From: Vineibacter terrae
GTDB lineage: Bacteria; Pseudomonadota; Alphaproteobacteria; Reyranellales; Reyranellaceae
Assembly (NCBI RefSeq): GCF_008039615.1
Contig: NZ_VDUZ01000032.1
Span: forward strand, 44,892-108,891
Direction: 5' to 3'
Length of the DNA stretch: 64,000 nucleotides
Made by a program: the position numbers and the translations under genes. Under the pieces are notes generated by a model. That model was not told the origin of the DNA, did no database searches, and worked only from the letters and a program-made list of their open reading frames with translations. Positions 54,642 through 63,700 of this stretch are shown one piece after another (position 1 is the first letter of the stretch; every line of letters begins with the position of its first letter).

Positions 54642-55880
54642 ATGAACGCGATCAATGGGCTGCGGCGCAACGACCAGCCGATCTACCTCGACTACCAGGC
54701 CACGACGCCGATGGATCCGCGCGTGCTGGAGGCGATGATGCCGTACTTCACCACGAAGTTCGGCAACCCGCACTCGCGCAGCCACAGCTACGGCTGGGAA
54801 GCGGAGGAGGCGGTCGAGAAGGCGCGCGCCCAGATCGCCAGGCTGATCGGCGGCGACGAGAAGGAAGTGATCTTCACGTCGGGCGCCACCGAGTCGAACA
54901 ACCTCGCGATCAAGGGCGTGGCCCACTTCTACAAGGACCGCAGGAACCACATCGTCACCCTGGTCACCGAGCACAAATGCGTGCTCGATACCTGCCGGCA
55001 CCTGGAGCAGGAGGGCTTCGAGGTCACCTACCTGCCGGTGCAGCAGAACGGCCTGGTGGATCTGGAGCAGCTGCGCGCGGCGATCACCGACAAGACCGTG
55101 CTGGTGTCGGTGATGGCGGTGAACAACGAGATCGGCGTCATCCAGCCGCTGAAGGAGATCGGCGCGCTGTGCCGCGAGAAGGGCGCCTTCTTCCACACCG
55201 ACGCCGCCCAGGCGGTGGGCAAGATCCCGCTCGACGTGCAGGAGATGAACATCGACCTGATGTCGATCTCGGGCCACAAGATCTACGGGCCCAAGGGCAT
55301 CGGCGCGCTCTACGTGCGGCGCAAGCCGCGCGTGCGGCTGGTGGCGCTGATCGACGGTGGCGGCCAGGAGCGCGGCTTCCGCTCGGGCACCCTGCCGACG
55401 CCGCTATGCGTGGGCCTGGGCGAAGCCTGCGAGATCGCGATGAAGGAGATGGAGTCCGAGGCCACGCAGCTGCGCAAGCTGCGCGATCGGTTCCTCAAGG
55501 GCATCCAGGCCCAGCTGCCGGACACCTATGTCAACGGCGACATGGAGCAGCGCATCCCCGGCAACCTCAACATCAGCTTCGCCTATGTCGAGGGCGAGTC
55601 GCTGATCATGGGGATCAAGTCGCTGTCGGTGTCGTCGGGCTCGGCCTGCACGTCGGCGTCGCTGGAGCCCAGCTACGTGCTGCGGGCGCTGGGCGTCGAG
55701 GAGGAACTCGCGCACACGTCGCTGCGCATCGGCTTCGGCCGCTTCACCACCGAGCACGAGGTGGACACCGCCGTCGACGACATCGTGCGGCATGTCAGCA
55801 GGTTGCGGCAGATGAGCCCGCTCTGGGAGATGGTCCAGGAGGGCGTCGATCTGAAATCGATCCAGTGGTCAGCCCACTGA
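54642..55880 (+). CDS. iscS: Cysteine desulfurase IscS
   Basis: 412-residue PLP enzyme taking sulfur from cysteine for cluster assembly on IscU and for tRNA thiolation. [15 protein letters not shown] begins the fold. The PLP Lys is in [17 protein letters not shown] near residue 210. The active Cys is in [20 protein letters not shown] near 332. The C-terminal IQWSAH is the IscS end that contacts IscU. ATG 54642 follows GGAGAG; a TTG six bases earlier is less likely. Confidence 0.95.
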   Translation: MNAINGLRRNDQPIYLDYQATTPMDPRVLEAMMPYFTTKFGNPHSRSHSYGWEAEEAVEKARAQIARLIGGDEKEVIFTSGATESNNLAIKGVAHFYKDRRNHIVTLVTEHKCVLDTCRHLEQEGFEVTYLPVQQNGLVDLEQLRAAITDKTVLVSVMAVNNEIGVIQPLKEIGALCREKGAFFHTDAAQAVGKIPLDVQEMNIDLMSISGHKIYGPKGIGALYVRRKPRVRLVALIDGGGQERGFRSGTLPTPLCVGLGEACEIAMKEMESEATQLRKLRDRFLKGIQAQLPDTYVNGDMEQRIPGNLNISFAYVEGESLIMGIKSLSVSSGSACTSASLEPSYVLRALGVEEELAHTSLRIGFGRFTTEHEVDTAVDDIVRHVSRLRQMSPLWEMVQEGVDLKSIQWSAH

Positions 55881-55907
55881 ATCGCGGACACAGCAAGGGA
55901 GCAAGTC

Positions 55908-56342
55908 ATGTCCTACAGCGAGAAGCTGCTCGACCACTACGAGAACCCGCGCAACATCGGGTCGCTCGACAAGACTGCCGAGGATGTCGGCACCGGTCTG
56001 GTCGGCGCGCCGGCCTGCGGCGACGTGATGAAGCTGCAGATCAAGGTGAGCGCCGACGGCCTGATCGAGGACGCCAAGTTCAAGACCTTCGGCTGCGGCT
56101 CGGCCATCGCCTCGAGCTCACTGGTCACCGAATGGGTCAAGGGCAAGACGCTCGACGAGGCCGGCACGATCAAGAACACCGACATCGCCAGGCATCTGGC
56201 GCTGCCGCCGGTGAAGATCCACTGCTCGGTCCTGGCCGAGGACGCGATCAAGGCGGCCATCGCCGACTATCGCGCCAAGGCGGAGAAGAAGGTGACCGAG
56301 GCCGGCGAAGCGGCCGGCGAGCAGGCCGCGGCGGCCGAGTAG
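55908..56342 (+). CDS. iscU: Iron-sulfur scaffold protein IscU
   Basis: 144-residue scaffold on which new [2Fe-2S] clusters form. The three conserved Cys are in GAPACGDVM near residue 37, FGCGSAIASSSL near 63 and HCSVLAEDA near 107. The LPPVK motif recognised by HscA is just before the last. Compared with E. coli IscU (about 128 residues) there is an extra Ala/Glu-rich C-terminal tail. It lies 27 bases after iscS. Confidence 0.95.
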   Translation: MSYSEKLLDHYENPRNIGSLDKTAEDVGTGLVGAPACGDVMKLQIKVSADGLIEDAKFKTFGCGSAIASSSLVTEWVKGKTLDEAGTIKNTDIARHLALPPVKIHCSVLAEDAIKAAIADYRAKAEKKVTEAGEAAGEQAAAAE

Positions 56343-56353
56343 GAGTGGATGAG

Positions 56354-56746
56354 ATGAGCGTGGAGACAGCACCCGTCGCGCGCAAGCCGGCCGCGCCGCG
56401 TCCGGCGCGGCCGCGGCCGCAGCTCATGACGGTCACCGATGCGGCCGTGTCGCGTGTGAAGGAGCTGCTGGCGCAGCGCGGCAAGCCGACCGCGGGCGTG
56501 CGCATCGGCGTGCGCAGCAAGGGCTGCTCGGGGCTGTCCTACACGCTGGAATATGCCGACGAGAAGGGGCCGAGGGACGAGGTCGTGGAAACACAGGGCA
56601 TTACTGTGCTGGTCGACCCCAAGGCCACGCTGTTCCTGATCGGCACCGAGATGGACTATGTCGAGGAGAAGCTGAAGGCCGGGTTCGTGTTCAAGAACCC
56701 CAACGAGAAAGGCCGCTGCGGCTGCGGCGAATCCTTCCACGTGTGA
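56354..56746 (+). CDS. iscA: A-type iron-sulfur carrier IscA
   Basis: 130-residue A-type carrier. Conserved Cys are in RSKGCSGLSYTLEY near residue 58 and CGCGESFHV at the C-terminus. An N-terminal Pro/Ala/Arg extension of about 24 residues precedes the fold. ATG 56354 is 11 bases after iscU. IscA passes clusters to [4Fe-4S] targets. Confidence 0.92.
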   Translation: MSVETAPVARKPAAPRPARPRPQLMTVTDAAVSRVKELLAQRGKPTAGVRIGVRSKGCSGLSYTLEYADEKGPRDEVVETQGITVLVDPKATLFLIGTEMDYVEEKLKAGFVFKNPNEKGRCGCGESFHV

Positions 56747-56787
56747 AAGAGATCCGGGCGAGCGGATCGCCCGGGCAGGATCGGCTC

Positions 56788-57423
56788 ATGACCATGTCCA
56801 CCGCGGCCGCGACGGCCTCCGAGACCGCCGCGAGATGCTGGTCGTGCGGCGCCACGGCCCCAGACGCAGCACCCTTCTGCGCCGCCTGCGGGCTAGTGCA
56901 ACCGCCCGGCCAGAGCGACCATTTTGCGCGGCTGGGGCTGGAGCACGGCTTCGACATCGACGGGGCGATGCTCGATCGCCGCTACTTCGACCTGCAGCGA
57001 CAGCTGCATCCCGACCGCTTCGCGCGCAAGACGCCGCGCGAGAAGGCGATATCGCAGCAGCAGGCTGCCACCCTGAATGACGCCTACGAGACGCTCAAGA
57101 ATCCGCTGCGGCGGGCTCGCTACCTGGCGTCGCGGCTGGGCGTCGACCTGCCCGCCGACGGCCGTACCATCGACGATCCGGAGCTGCTGATGGAGGCGAT
57201 GGAACGGCGCGAGGCGCTGGCCGAGGCGGCAACGCCGCAGGACGTCGACGCCCTGGCCGGCGATGCCGCGCGCGCGCGCGAAACGCAGCTGCGGGGCCTG
57301 TCGGCGCTGTTCGCCGCCGCCGACAAGGCGGGATTGCGCGCGGCGATTTTGCGGCTTGCCTACCTCGACAAATTCACCGAAGAGGCGCGCGCCCGCCGCT
57401 TCAACCTGGGTGCTGCCGGCTGA
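56788..57423 (+). CDS. hscB: J-type co-chaperone HscB with N-terminal zinc ribbon
   Basis: 211-residue co-chaperone delivering IscU to HscA. Residues 15-40 hold a four-Cys ribbon (RCWSCGA, then FCAACGLVQPP) absent from E. coli HscB but present in mitochondrial HSC20. The J domain follows with the HPD motif in RQLHPDRFARK near residue 75, then a helical IscU-binding domain. ATG 56788 is preferred over GTG 56743, which would overlap iscA. Its stop overlaps the hscA start. Confidence 0.9.
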   Translation: MTMSTAAATASETAARCWSCGATAPDAAPFCAACGLVQPPGQSDHFARLGLEHGFDIDGAMLDRRYFDLQRQLHPDRFARKTPREKAISQQQAATLNDAYETLKNPLRRARYLASRLGVDLPADGRTIDDPELLMEAMERREALAEAATPQDVDALAGDAARARETQLRGLSALFAAADKAGLRAAILRLAYLDKFTEEARARRFNLGAAG

Positions 57424-59315
57424 TGACACTGCTTGAGATCCACGAGCCCGGTGAAACGCCGTTGCCGCATGCCGGCGAGGAGACGCCGGCCATCGGCGTG
57501 GACCTGGGCACCACGAATTCCGTCGTCGCCGTGGCGCGGGACGGCAAGGTTGAGGCGTTGCGCGATGACCACGGCAAGGCGCTGGTGCCGTCGGTCGTGT
57601 ACTACGCGTCTGACGGCGCCGCCGCCGTCGGCAGCGCCGCGCAGGCGCGCCAGGCGGCGGAGCCGGACCGCACCGTTTCCTCGATCAAGCGGCTGATGGG
57701 TCGTGGCGTCGCCGACGTCACCGAGGTCGGCGGCATCCGCGCCGACGAGGTCGAGCCGGGGAGCGGCGTGACCGACATGGTGCGGCTGCGGGTCGGCGGC
57801 CGCGCCCGCACGCCGGTCGAGATCTCGGCCGATATCCTGCGTACCTTGCGGGCGCGGGCCGAAGCGGCGCTGGGCAAGACGGTCGAGCGCGCCGTGGTCA
57901 CGGTGCCGGCCTATTTCGACGATGCCGCGCGCACGGCGACGCGCGACGCGGCGCGCCTGGCCGGCCTCGAGGTCCTGCGGCTGGTCAACGAGCCGACCGC
58001 GGCCGCGCTCGCCTACGGCCTCGACAAGGCGGTCGAAGGCATCTACGCGGTCTACGACCTCGGCGGCGGCACATTCGACTTTTCGCTGCTGCGCCTGGAG
58101 AAAGGCGTGTTCCAAGTCCTGGCGACCGGTGGCGACGCGGCCCTGGGCGGCGACGACTTCGATCATGCGCTGGCGGAGAGGGCCCTGGCCGAGCGGACCG
58201 CACGTGGCCTGCCGGGCGCCGCGAGCGCGGGCGACGCCAAGAGCGCGCTGCTGGCCGGGCGGCAGGCCAAGGAGGCCCTGACGGCTGCCGAGCGGACGGA
58301 GCTGACGCTGGCGCTGGATGGCGGCACGTCGGTCCACGCGATCGACCGCCCGGCGTTCGACGGCCTGGTCGCCCCCCTGGTCGAGCGCACCATCGCGATC
58401 TGCGCCCGCGTGCTGGCGGATGCGGCGCTGGATCCGGTCGACGTGAACGGCGTCGTGCTGGTCGGCGGCTCGACGCGGGTGCCGCTGGTGCGCCAGCGCG
58501 TGGCGGTGCTGTTCGGCAAGCCGCCGCTGGCCGATATCGACCCCGACGAGGTCGTGGCGCTGGGCGCTGCCTTGCAGGCCGAGGCGTTGACGGCCGGCTC
58601 CGATACCCTGCTGCTGGACGTGACGCCGCTGTCCCTGGGCATCGAGACCATGGGGGGCATCGTCGAGAAGGTGATCCCGCGCAACACGCCGATCCCGGTG
58701 TCGCTGGCGCAGGAATTCACCACCTACCAGGACGGGCAGGGCGCGATGGCTTTGCACGTCGTTCAGGGTGAGCGCGAGATGGCGGCCGACTGCCGCAGCC
58801 TGGCGCGTTTCGAGCTGCAGGGCATACCGCCCATGGCTGCCGGCGCGGCGCGCATCCGCGTCACCTTCACGGTCGACGCCGACGGCCTGCTGACAGTGGC
58901 GGCGCAGGAGAAGACCACGGGCGTGGCGCAGCGCGTCGAGGTCAAGCCCACCTACGGCATCTCCGAGGAGGACATGGCGCGCATGCTCTACGACAGCCTG
59001 GAGCATGCCGAGGACGACATGGAAGGCCGTCTGCTGGTGGAGGCTCGGGTCGAGGCCGAGCGCCTCCTGCTGGCCCTGGACGCGGCGCTGGCAGTCGATG
59101 CCGACCTGCTGGACGGCGCCGAGCGGACCGATCTCGATGCCGATGCGAGCCGCTTGCGGGCGGCGATGGCCGATACCGACCGCGAGGCGATCAATGCCGC
59201 GGCGCAGGCGCTGGAGGCGCGTTCCAAGACTTTTGCCGAGCGGCGCATGGACCGCGGCGTGCGCAAGGCGCTGTCGGGCCTGTCGCTGGATCAGCTTGAA
59301 TCGAAGGTCGGCTGA
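57423..59315 (+). CDS. hscA: Hsp70-class chaperone HscA
   Basis: 630-residue ATPase that acts on the IscU LPPVK motif to release clusters. ATPase motifs are [13 protein letters not shown] near residue 24, [17 protein letters not shown] near 162, [13 protein letters not shown] near 212 and [12 protein letters not shown] near 345. The substrate-binding domain starts near 400 ([13 protein letters not shown]). Its ATG overlaps the hscB stop. The 20-residue N-terminal extension and shorter lid are typical of HscA rather than DnaK. Confidence 0.95.
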   Translation: MTLLEIHEPGETPLPHAGEETPAIGVDLGTTNSVVAVARDGKVEALRDDHGKALVPSVVYYASDGAAAVGSAAQARQAAEPDRTVSSIKRLMGRGVADVTEVGGIRADEVEPGSGVTDMVRLRVGGRARTPVEISADILRTLRARAEAALGKTVERAVVTVPAYFDDAARTATRDAARLAGLEVLRLVNEPTAAALAYGLDKAVEGIYAVYDLGGGTFDFSLLRLEKGVFQVLATGGDAALGGDDFDHALAERALAERTARGLPGAASAGDAKSALLAGRQAKEALTAAERTELTLALDGGTSVHAIDRPAFDGLVAPLVERTIAICARVLADAALDPVDVNGVVLVGGSTRVPLVRQRVAVLFGKPPLADIDPDEVVALGAALQAEALTAGSDTLLLDVTPLSLGIETMGGIVEKVIPRNTPIPVSLAQEFTTYQDGQGAMALHVVQGEREMAADCRSLARFELQGIPPMAAGAARIRVTFTVDADGLLTVAAQEKTTGVAQRVEVKPTYGISEEDMARMLYDSLEHAEDDMEGRLLVEARVEAERLLLALDAALAVDADLLDGAERTDLDADASRLRAAMADTDREAINAAAQALEARSKTFAERRMDRGVRKALSGLSLDQLESKVG

Positions 59316-59344
59316 CGCCCAGGCGCCGCCGCACGGAGTTGGTT

Positions 59345-59680
59345 ATGCCGAAGATGGTGTTCATTGAAAAGAACGGGAACCGCAAGGAGGTGGATGCGCC
59401 GCTGGGTCTGTCCGTGCTCGAGATCGCGCATCGCAATGGCATCGACCTGGAGGGCGCCTGCGAGGGCTCCCTGGCCTGCTCGACCTGCCACGTGATCGTC
59501 GACAAGGCCTGGTACGACAAGCTCGCGGAAGCCAGCGAGGACGAGGAGGACATGCTCGACCTCGCATTCGGCCTCACCCACACCTCGCGCCTGGGCTGCC
59601 AGATCAAGATCACGCCGGAGCTGGACGGCCTGACGGTCAAGCTGCCGGCGGCGACACGCAACATGATGGTCGACAAGTGA
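59345..59680 (+). CDS. fdx: ISC-type [2Fe-2S] ferredoxin
   Basis: 111-residue adrenodoxin-like ferredoxin that supplies electrons for cluster assembly. Cluster Cys are in [14 protein letters not shown] near residues 40-49 and SRLGCQIK near 84. The acidic helix [13 protein letters not shown] is the partner-binding site. ATG 59345 is used. A palindromic repeat separates it from iscX. Confidence 0.95.
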   Translation: MPKMVFIEKNGNRKEVDAPLGLSVLEIAHRNGIDLEGACEGSLACSTCHVIVDKAWYDKLAEASEDEEDMLDLAFGLTHTSRLGCQIKITPELDGLTVKLPAATRNMMVDK

Positions 59681-59687
59681 GCAAGGC

Positions 59688-59962
59688 TGTCATCCCGAGC
59701 GCCCCTTCGACAGGCTCAGGAGAGGGATCTCCCTGCGAGGAGCGCACCGTGCGCTGTGCCGCAGGAGATCGCTCGCTGCGCTCGGAGCTTGTGATCTTTT
59801 CCTTCCCCCGGAGGGGGAAGGTGGCGCAAGCGCCGGAAGGGGGATGTTGCAACGGATTCGATGTGGCTTAGGGCCAGCGAATTCGTTGCAACATCCCCCT
59901 TCCGCCCCTTCGGGGCACCTTCCCCCTCCGGGGGAAGGATTGAGTCACACGCTCGGGATGAC
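59688..59962. repeat. Palindromic repeat family 1, copy E, split by an inserted element
   Basis: The left arm (TGTCATCCCGAGCG, then CCCCTTCGACAGGCTCAGGA) and a right arm (GCAGGAGATCGCTCGCTGCG) are present, but the right arm is interrupted after GCTCGG at 59785. Its remaining end, GGATGACGG, is found at 59956-59964 after a second GCTCGG. The split shows that the element at 59786-59950 came later. Confidence 0.75.
59786..59950. repeat. Palindromic insertion (family 3) flanked by GCTCGG duplications
   Basis: A 165-bp inverted repeat: ends contain TTGTGATC...CCTTCCCCC and its approximate complement GGGGGAAGG...GAGTCACAC, while GGATGTTGCAACG and CGTTGCAACATCC pair nearer the centre. Identical 6-bp GCTCGG flanks both ends (59780-59785 and 59951-59956), as expected of a target-site duplication. 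It codes for nothing and resembles a MITE. Confidence 0.7.
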
Positions 59963-59982
59963 GGTGAGAACAAGGAGCGGGA

Positions 59983-60186
59983 ATGCGCAAGCTGAAGTGG
60001 ACCGACGTGCGCGACATCGCGATCGAGCTCGAGGAGCGTCATCCCGACGCCGACAACGTCAACCTCCGGTTCACCGACCTGCACCGCTGGGTGATGGAGC
60101 TGCCGATGTTCGAGGATGATCCCAGCCGGTCCAGCGAGAAGATTCTCGAGGCGATCCAGATGGCCTGGATCGACGAGCGGAGCTGA
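59983..60186 (+). CDS. iscX: Fe-S assembly regulator IscX
   Basis: 67-residue acidic protein that binds IscS and iron and tunes cluster synthesis. The sequence KLKWTDVRDIAIELEERHPDADNVNLRFTD... with DLHRWVMELPMFEDDP matches the family throughout (short motifs: DVRDIAIEL, RFTDLHRWV). AAGGAGCGG precedes ATG 59983. Though split from fdx by 302 bases of repeats, it is the natural last gene of the operon. Confidence 0.93.
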   Translation: MRKLKWTDVRDIAIELEERHPDADNVNLRFTDLHRWVMELPMFEDDPSRSSEKILEAIQMAWIDERS

Positions 60187-60261
60187 TGCGCAGTAGGTGA
60201 GCGCCCGATTTCAGCCGTATTCCTTCGCCATGGTGCATCCTTCCCGGGGAGAGGTTTTCCG

Positions 60262-60768
60262 ATGATGTCGAAGGTGGTTGCCCGTGCGCCGATGGTGCTG
60301 GCGGCCGCGCTGCTGTCGCTCGCCGTGACGGCCTGCGGCCCGCAGCATACCGGTGAAACCTACAGCCGCGGCGACATGCAGCGCGGCGGCCCGGTTCTCG
60401 CGGGGCGCATCATTGCTGTCGATGACGTGCCGATCTCCGGCACTGGCTCCGGGATCGGCACCGTGGGCGGCGGCGTCGCGGGCGCTACGATCGGGTCCGC
60501 GCTCGCCCATGGCAGGACCGGCAGCATCCTGGCGGGTGTCGGCGGCGCCATCATTGGCGCGATCGCCGGCAATGCCGTCGAGCAGGGCATCACCCGCGGC
60601 CAGGGGACGCGCTTCGTCGTCCAGCTCGACAACGGCCAGGTGATCAATGTTGTCCAGACGAACGAGGCCAACCTGCAGACCGGCGACCGTGTCACGGTCC
60701 TGGAAGGCGGCGGCAAGACCCGTCTGGCCCGTGAGAGTGGCCCGCCACCGCCTGACCCGCGTCCCTGA
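60262..60768 (+). CDS. Outer-membrane lipoprotein with glycine-zipper domain (SlyB/Pcp-like)
   Basis: 168-residue lipoprotein. The signal peptide ends in a lipobox VTAC, lipidated Cys near residue 25. Residues 65-110 contain a glycine-zipper 2TM segment (GGGVAGATIGSALAHG, GGAIIGAIAGNAVEQG). The C-terminal part (TRFVVQLDNGQVINVVQT) is a small beta domain. Similar proteins are linked to envelope integrity and stress. GGGGAGAGG precedes ATG 60262. Confidence 0.85.
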   Translation: MMSKVVARAPMVLAAALLSLAVTACGPQHTGETYSRGDMQRGGPVLAGRIIAVDDVPISGTGSGIGTVGGGVAGATIGSALAHGRTGSILAGVGGAIIGAIAGNAVEQGITRGQGTRFVVQLDNGQVINVVQTNEANLQTGDRVTVLEGGGKTRLARESGPPPPDPRP

Positions 60769-60819
60769 GGCAGCCGCGGCCCCTCTTGATCGGGCTGCGG
60801 GCTGGCCTATACCGGCATC

Positions 60820-61959
60820 ATGAACGGGCTCGACATCGACAAGCTGCCGTCGCGCACCCGCGTGGTCGTCGCCATGTCGGGCGGCGTCGATTCGTCGGTA
60901 ACGGCGGCGCTGCTGAAGGAGCAGGGCTTCGACGTCGTGGGCGTCACCCTGCAGCTCTACGATCAGGGCGCTGTGGCGGCCCGCAAAGGGGCCTGCTGTG
61001 CCGGCCAGGATATCTACGATGCCGCCCAGGTGGCCGAGCGGATCGGGATCCCGCATTACGTGCTCGACTACGAAAGCCGGTTCAAGGCCGACGTGATCGA
61101 TGCCTTCGCCGATGCCTATGTGCGCGGCGAGACGCCGATTCCTTGTGTTGCTTGCAACCGCACCGTGAAGTTTCGCGACCTTCTGTCAACCGCACGCGAC
61201 CTCGACGCCGATGCCCTGGCCACGGGGCACTATGTGCGGCGCACCGCGGGGCCGCATGGCGCCGAGCTGCGGCGCGCCGTCGATCCTGCCAAGGACCAGA
61301 GCTACTTCCTCTACGGCACGACGCGCGCGCAGCTCGACATGCTGCGCTTCCCGCTGGGCGCGATGAGCAAGGCCCGGACGCGGGCGCTGGCGGAGCGCTT
61401 TGGCCTGCCGGTGGCCGACAAGCCCGATAGCCAGGACATCTGCTTCGTTCCCGATGGCGATTACGCCGGTGTCGTGGCGCGGCTGCGGCCCGGGGCGATC
61501 GAGCCCGGGGACATTGTCGATACGGCCGGCCGGGTCGTGGGCCGCCACCACGGCATCGTGCATTTCACGGTGGGCCAGCGTCGCGGCCTGCGGCTGGATG
61601 CCCGGCAGGGCACCGACAACGCGCCGCTCTACGTGGTGCGGCTGGATGCCGCGCGCCGGCGGGTGGTGGTCGGGCCGCACGCCGCCCTGGCGCGCGAGTC
61701 GATCCGGATCGGCACGGTGAACTGGCTGGGCGACCGGCCCTTGGACCAGGATGGGCTCGCGGTGCTGGTGCGCCTGCGGTCCAGCCAGCCGTTGCGGCCG
61801 GCCACGGTGGCACGGGTCGGCGCGGAGGTCCTGGTGCGGTTTGAGACGCCGGAATTCGGTGTCGCGCCCGGCCAGGCCTGCGTCATTTACGACCGCGACG
61901 TGGGCGAGCGGGTGCTGGGCGGCGGCACGATTTTGTCCGCAGATGCTGGAGAGGCTTGA
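60820..61959 (+). CDS. mnmA: tRNA-specific 2-thiouridylase MnmA
   Basis: 379-residue enzyme thiolating U34 of tRNA-Lys, -Glu and -Gln with IscS-derived sulfur. The PP-loop motif [15 protein letters not shown] is near residue 20. Catalytic Cys are in [12 protein letters not shown] near 113 and [12 protein letters not shown] near 208. [10 protein letters not shown] near 252 is the typical late motif. It lies soon after the isc operon that provides its sulfur donor. No clear ribosome binding site is seen at ATG 60820. Confidence 0.95.
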   Translation: MNGLDIDKLPSRTRVVVAMSGGVDSSVTAALLKEQGFDVVGVTLQLYDQGAVAARKGACCAGQDIYDAAQVAERIGIPHYVLDYESRFKADVIDAFADAYVRGETPIPCVACNRTVKFRDLLSTARDLDADALATGHYVRRTAGPHGAELRRAVDPAKDQSYFLYGTTRAQLDMLRFPLGAMSKARTRALAERFGLPVADKPDSQDICFVPDGDYAGVVARLRPGAIEPGDIVDTAGRVVGRHHGIVHFTVGQRRGLRLDARQGTDNAPLYVVRLDAARRRVVVGPHAALARESIRIGTVNWLGDRPLDQDGLAVLVRLRSSQPLRPATVARVGAEVLVRFETPEFGVAPGQACVIYDRDVGERVLGGGTILSADAGEA

Positions 61960-61997
61960 CCTTGCGCCCCGGTATCATTTACCAAGCCGCCGCATAA

Positions 61998-62074
61998 GGC
62001 TGGGTAGCTCAGCTGGTTAGAGCACGGCACTCATAATGCCGGGGTCGGCGGTTCGAGCCCGCCCCCAGCTACCA
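61998..62074 (+). tRNA. tRNA-Met (CAT), elongator type
   Basis: 77-nt cloverleaf: acceptor GGCTGGG/CCCAGCT (with a G-U closing pair), D arm GCTC...GAGC, anticodon stem CGGCA/TGCCG around loop CTCATAA (anticodon CAT), T arm GGCGG-TTCGAGC-CCGCC, encoded CCA. The layout resembles elongator tRNA-Met. A CAT tRNA-Ile2 is the alternative but less alike. Confidence 0.9.
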
Positions 62075-62080
62075 AAATCC

Positions 62081-62119
62081 GGGACCCCCGATTTGCAACG
62101 AATCGGGGGTCTTGTTTTT
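62081..62119 (+). terminator. Rho-independent terminator after tRNA-Met
   Basis: GACCCCCGATT and AATCGGGGGTC form an 11-bp stem around TGCAACG, followed by TTGTTTTTC. It ends the tRNA transcript before the flavoprotein gene. Confidence 0.85.
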
Positions 62120-62157
62120 CCGGCCGGTGGCCAGCGCCGGCAGCGAGGCGGAGCCTG

Positions 62158-63174
62158 ATGAGCAACAGCCGCCATACGACCGATGTGATCGTGATCGGCG
62201 CCGGGCCGGTGGGCCTGTTCGCCGTGTTCGAATGCGGCATGGTGCGGCTGCGCTGCCATGTGGTCGATGCGCTCGATGCCGTCGGCGGCCAGTGCACGGC
62301 GCTCTACCCGGAAAAGCCGATCTACGACATTCCGGGCTATCCCCGGATCAATGCGGCCGACCTGGTGCACAACCTGCAGGCGCAGGCCGCACCGTTCCAT
62401 CCCGTCTACCATCTCGGTCAGCGCGTCGAGCGTCTGGAGCGCACGGCTGACGGCTGGCGGGCGACCACGTCGCGTGGCGTCGAGATCGAGGCCAAGGCCG
62501 TGATCGTTGCCGCGGGTGTGGGCGCGTTCGGCCCCAATCGGCCGCCGCTTGCCGGCATCGAGGCCTACGAGGGGCGGAGCGTGTTCTACTACGTCACGCG
62601 GCGTGAGGATTTCCGCGACAAGCGCGTGGTGATCGCCGGCGGCGGCGACTCGGCGGTCGACTGGGTGCTGTCGCTGCAGGAGGTCGCGGCCCGGGTGATG
62701 GTGGTGCATCGCCGCGCCAGGTTCCGCGCGGCGCCCGAAAGCGAAGCGCGCCTGAAGGCGCTGGCCGCCGCCGGCAGCATCGATCTCGTCGTGCCCTATC
62801 AGCTGCACGCGCTGGAAGGGCAGGGCGGCAAGCTCGATGCCGTGATCGTGGCGACCCTGGACGGCGAGACACGGCGGCTGGAGGCGGATGCGTTGCTGCC
62901 GTTCTTCGGCTTGTCGATGGAGCTGGGGCCGATCGCGACATGGGACCTCGATCTCGATCGCGATCTGATCGTGGTCGATCCCGCGACATGCGCGACGTCG
63001 GCCGACGGCATCTACGCCATCGGCGACATCGTGAGCTATCCCGGCAAGCTGAAGCTGATCCTGTGCGGCTTCAGCGAGGCAGCGATGGCGGCACGCGCGA
63101 TCTATGCGCGCGTGCATCCGCAGACGCCGCTGCACTTCGAATATTCGACGACATCGGGCGTGCCCAACCTTTGA
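62158..63174 (+). CDS. Ferredoxin-NADP reductase, thioredoxin-reductase-like (YumC type)
   Basis: 338-residue FAD/NADPH flavoprotein. FAD-binding GAGPVGLFAVFECG is near residue 14, the NADPH Rossmann motif IAGGGDSAVDW near 160 and the late FAD motif IYAIGDIVSYPGK near 285. The redox-active CxxC of thioredoxin reductases is missing, which places it with ferredoxin/flavodoxin-NADP reductases. The C-terminal HFEYSTTSGVPNL tail stacks on FAD in this family. It could reduce the ISC ferredoxin encoded nearby. Confidence 0.9.
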   Translation: MSNSRHTTDVIVIGAGPVGLFAVFECGMVRLRCHVVDALDAVGGQCTALYPEKPIYDIPGYPRINAADLVHNLQAQAAPFHPVYHLGQRVERLERTADGWRATTSRGVEIEAKAVIVAAGVGAFGPNRPPLAGIEAYEGRSVFYYVTRREDFRDKRVVIAGGGDSAVDWVLSLQEVAARVMVVHRRARFRAAPESEARLKALAAAGSIDLVVPYQLHALEGQGGKLDAVIVATLDGETRRLEADALLPFFGLSMELGPIATWDLDLDRDLIVVDPATCATSADGIYAIGDIVSYPGKLKLILCGFSEAAMAARAIYARVHPQTPLHFEYSTTSGVPNL

Positions 63175-63182
63175 TGCCGGCG

Positions 63183-63207
63183 TGCGCCGCGGGATGAGAG
63201 CGGCGCA
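63183..63207. other. Hairpin after the ferredoxin reductase gene
   Basis: TGCGCCGC and GCGGCGCA pair around a 9-base loop, nine bases after the stop codon. No U-run follows, so termination is uncertain. Confidence 0.45.
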
Positions 63208-63380
63208 TCGTGTGGATAGATTCGGCGCTGCGCTGGAGATGTCGACATTTTCCGGCGCGCAGAGCATCGCTTCTTCGCGGAGCGCGTTGCTGCGCTGCGC
63301 CATCACGTGCGCATGTGCGACGAGAAAAGCCTGATTTTTCCGAGCTTTTTTTTGATTCTCACAAAAAAGCATTTTCCTGT

Positions 63381-63409
63381 TTGACACCACGAAGTCACCC
63401 TCCTATAAG
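63381..63409 (+). promoter_or_regulatory. rRNA operon promoter
   Basis: A perfect TTGACA (63381-63386) and TATAAG (63404-63409) are separated by 17 bases. The region just upstream is AT-rich (runs of T and A at 63340-63375), as expected of an UP element. It is about 290 bases before 16S. Confidence 0.8.
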
Positions 63410-63700
63410 CCCGCTCCTCGGCGGCGGGGACGCGAAGCGAAAGCAAGCGAAACGCCGGCGGGACGGGCCTCGAAGCCCGCGCTTTATGGACAGGTCTGAA
63501 GGAAGGGAAACGCTGGCGGCGGTGTAAGCTGCCGGGTGTTGGGCAGAGATGCCTGGTGCTTGGTGGTGGATGCTGTCGCGAGCGAGGACGCAGGTGAATT
63601 GTGGGGCGGGGTGAGAGCCTTGCTTCAGGATGAGCCGAGCGTTTTGGTTTGTGACGGGATCCGTTGCCGGCCGGGGCGCCAAGAGCCCTGGCTGGACTTG
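63410..63700 (+). other. rRNA operon leader
   Basis: About 290 bases between the promoter and the mature 16S end. No protein gene is supported on either strand. It should carry antitermination signals and the upstream half of the RNase III stem; the partner half lies beyond the window. Confidence 0.6.

Noticed and set aside
61951..61983. Promoter for tRNA-Met from TTGACC at 61956
   Set aside because: The only -10-like TATCAT is 11 bases away, too close; the tRNA may be transcribed from mnmA.
63210..63527. ORFs in the rRNA upstream region
   Set aside because: They run across the rRNA promoter and leader, with low-complexity basic composition and no ribosome binding site.
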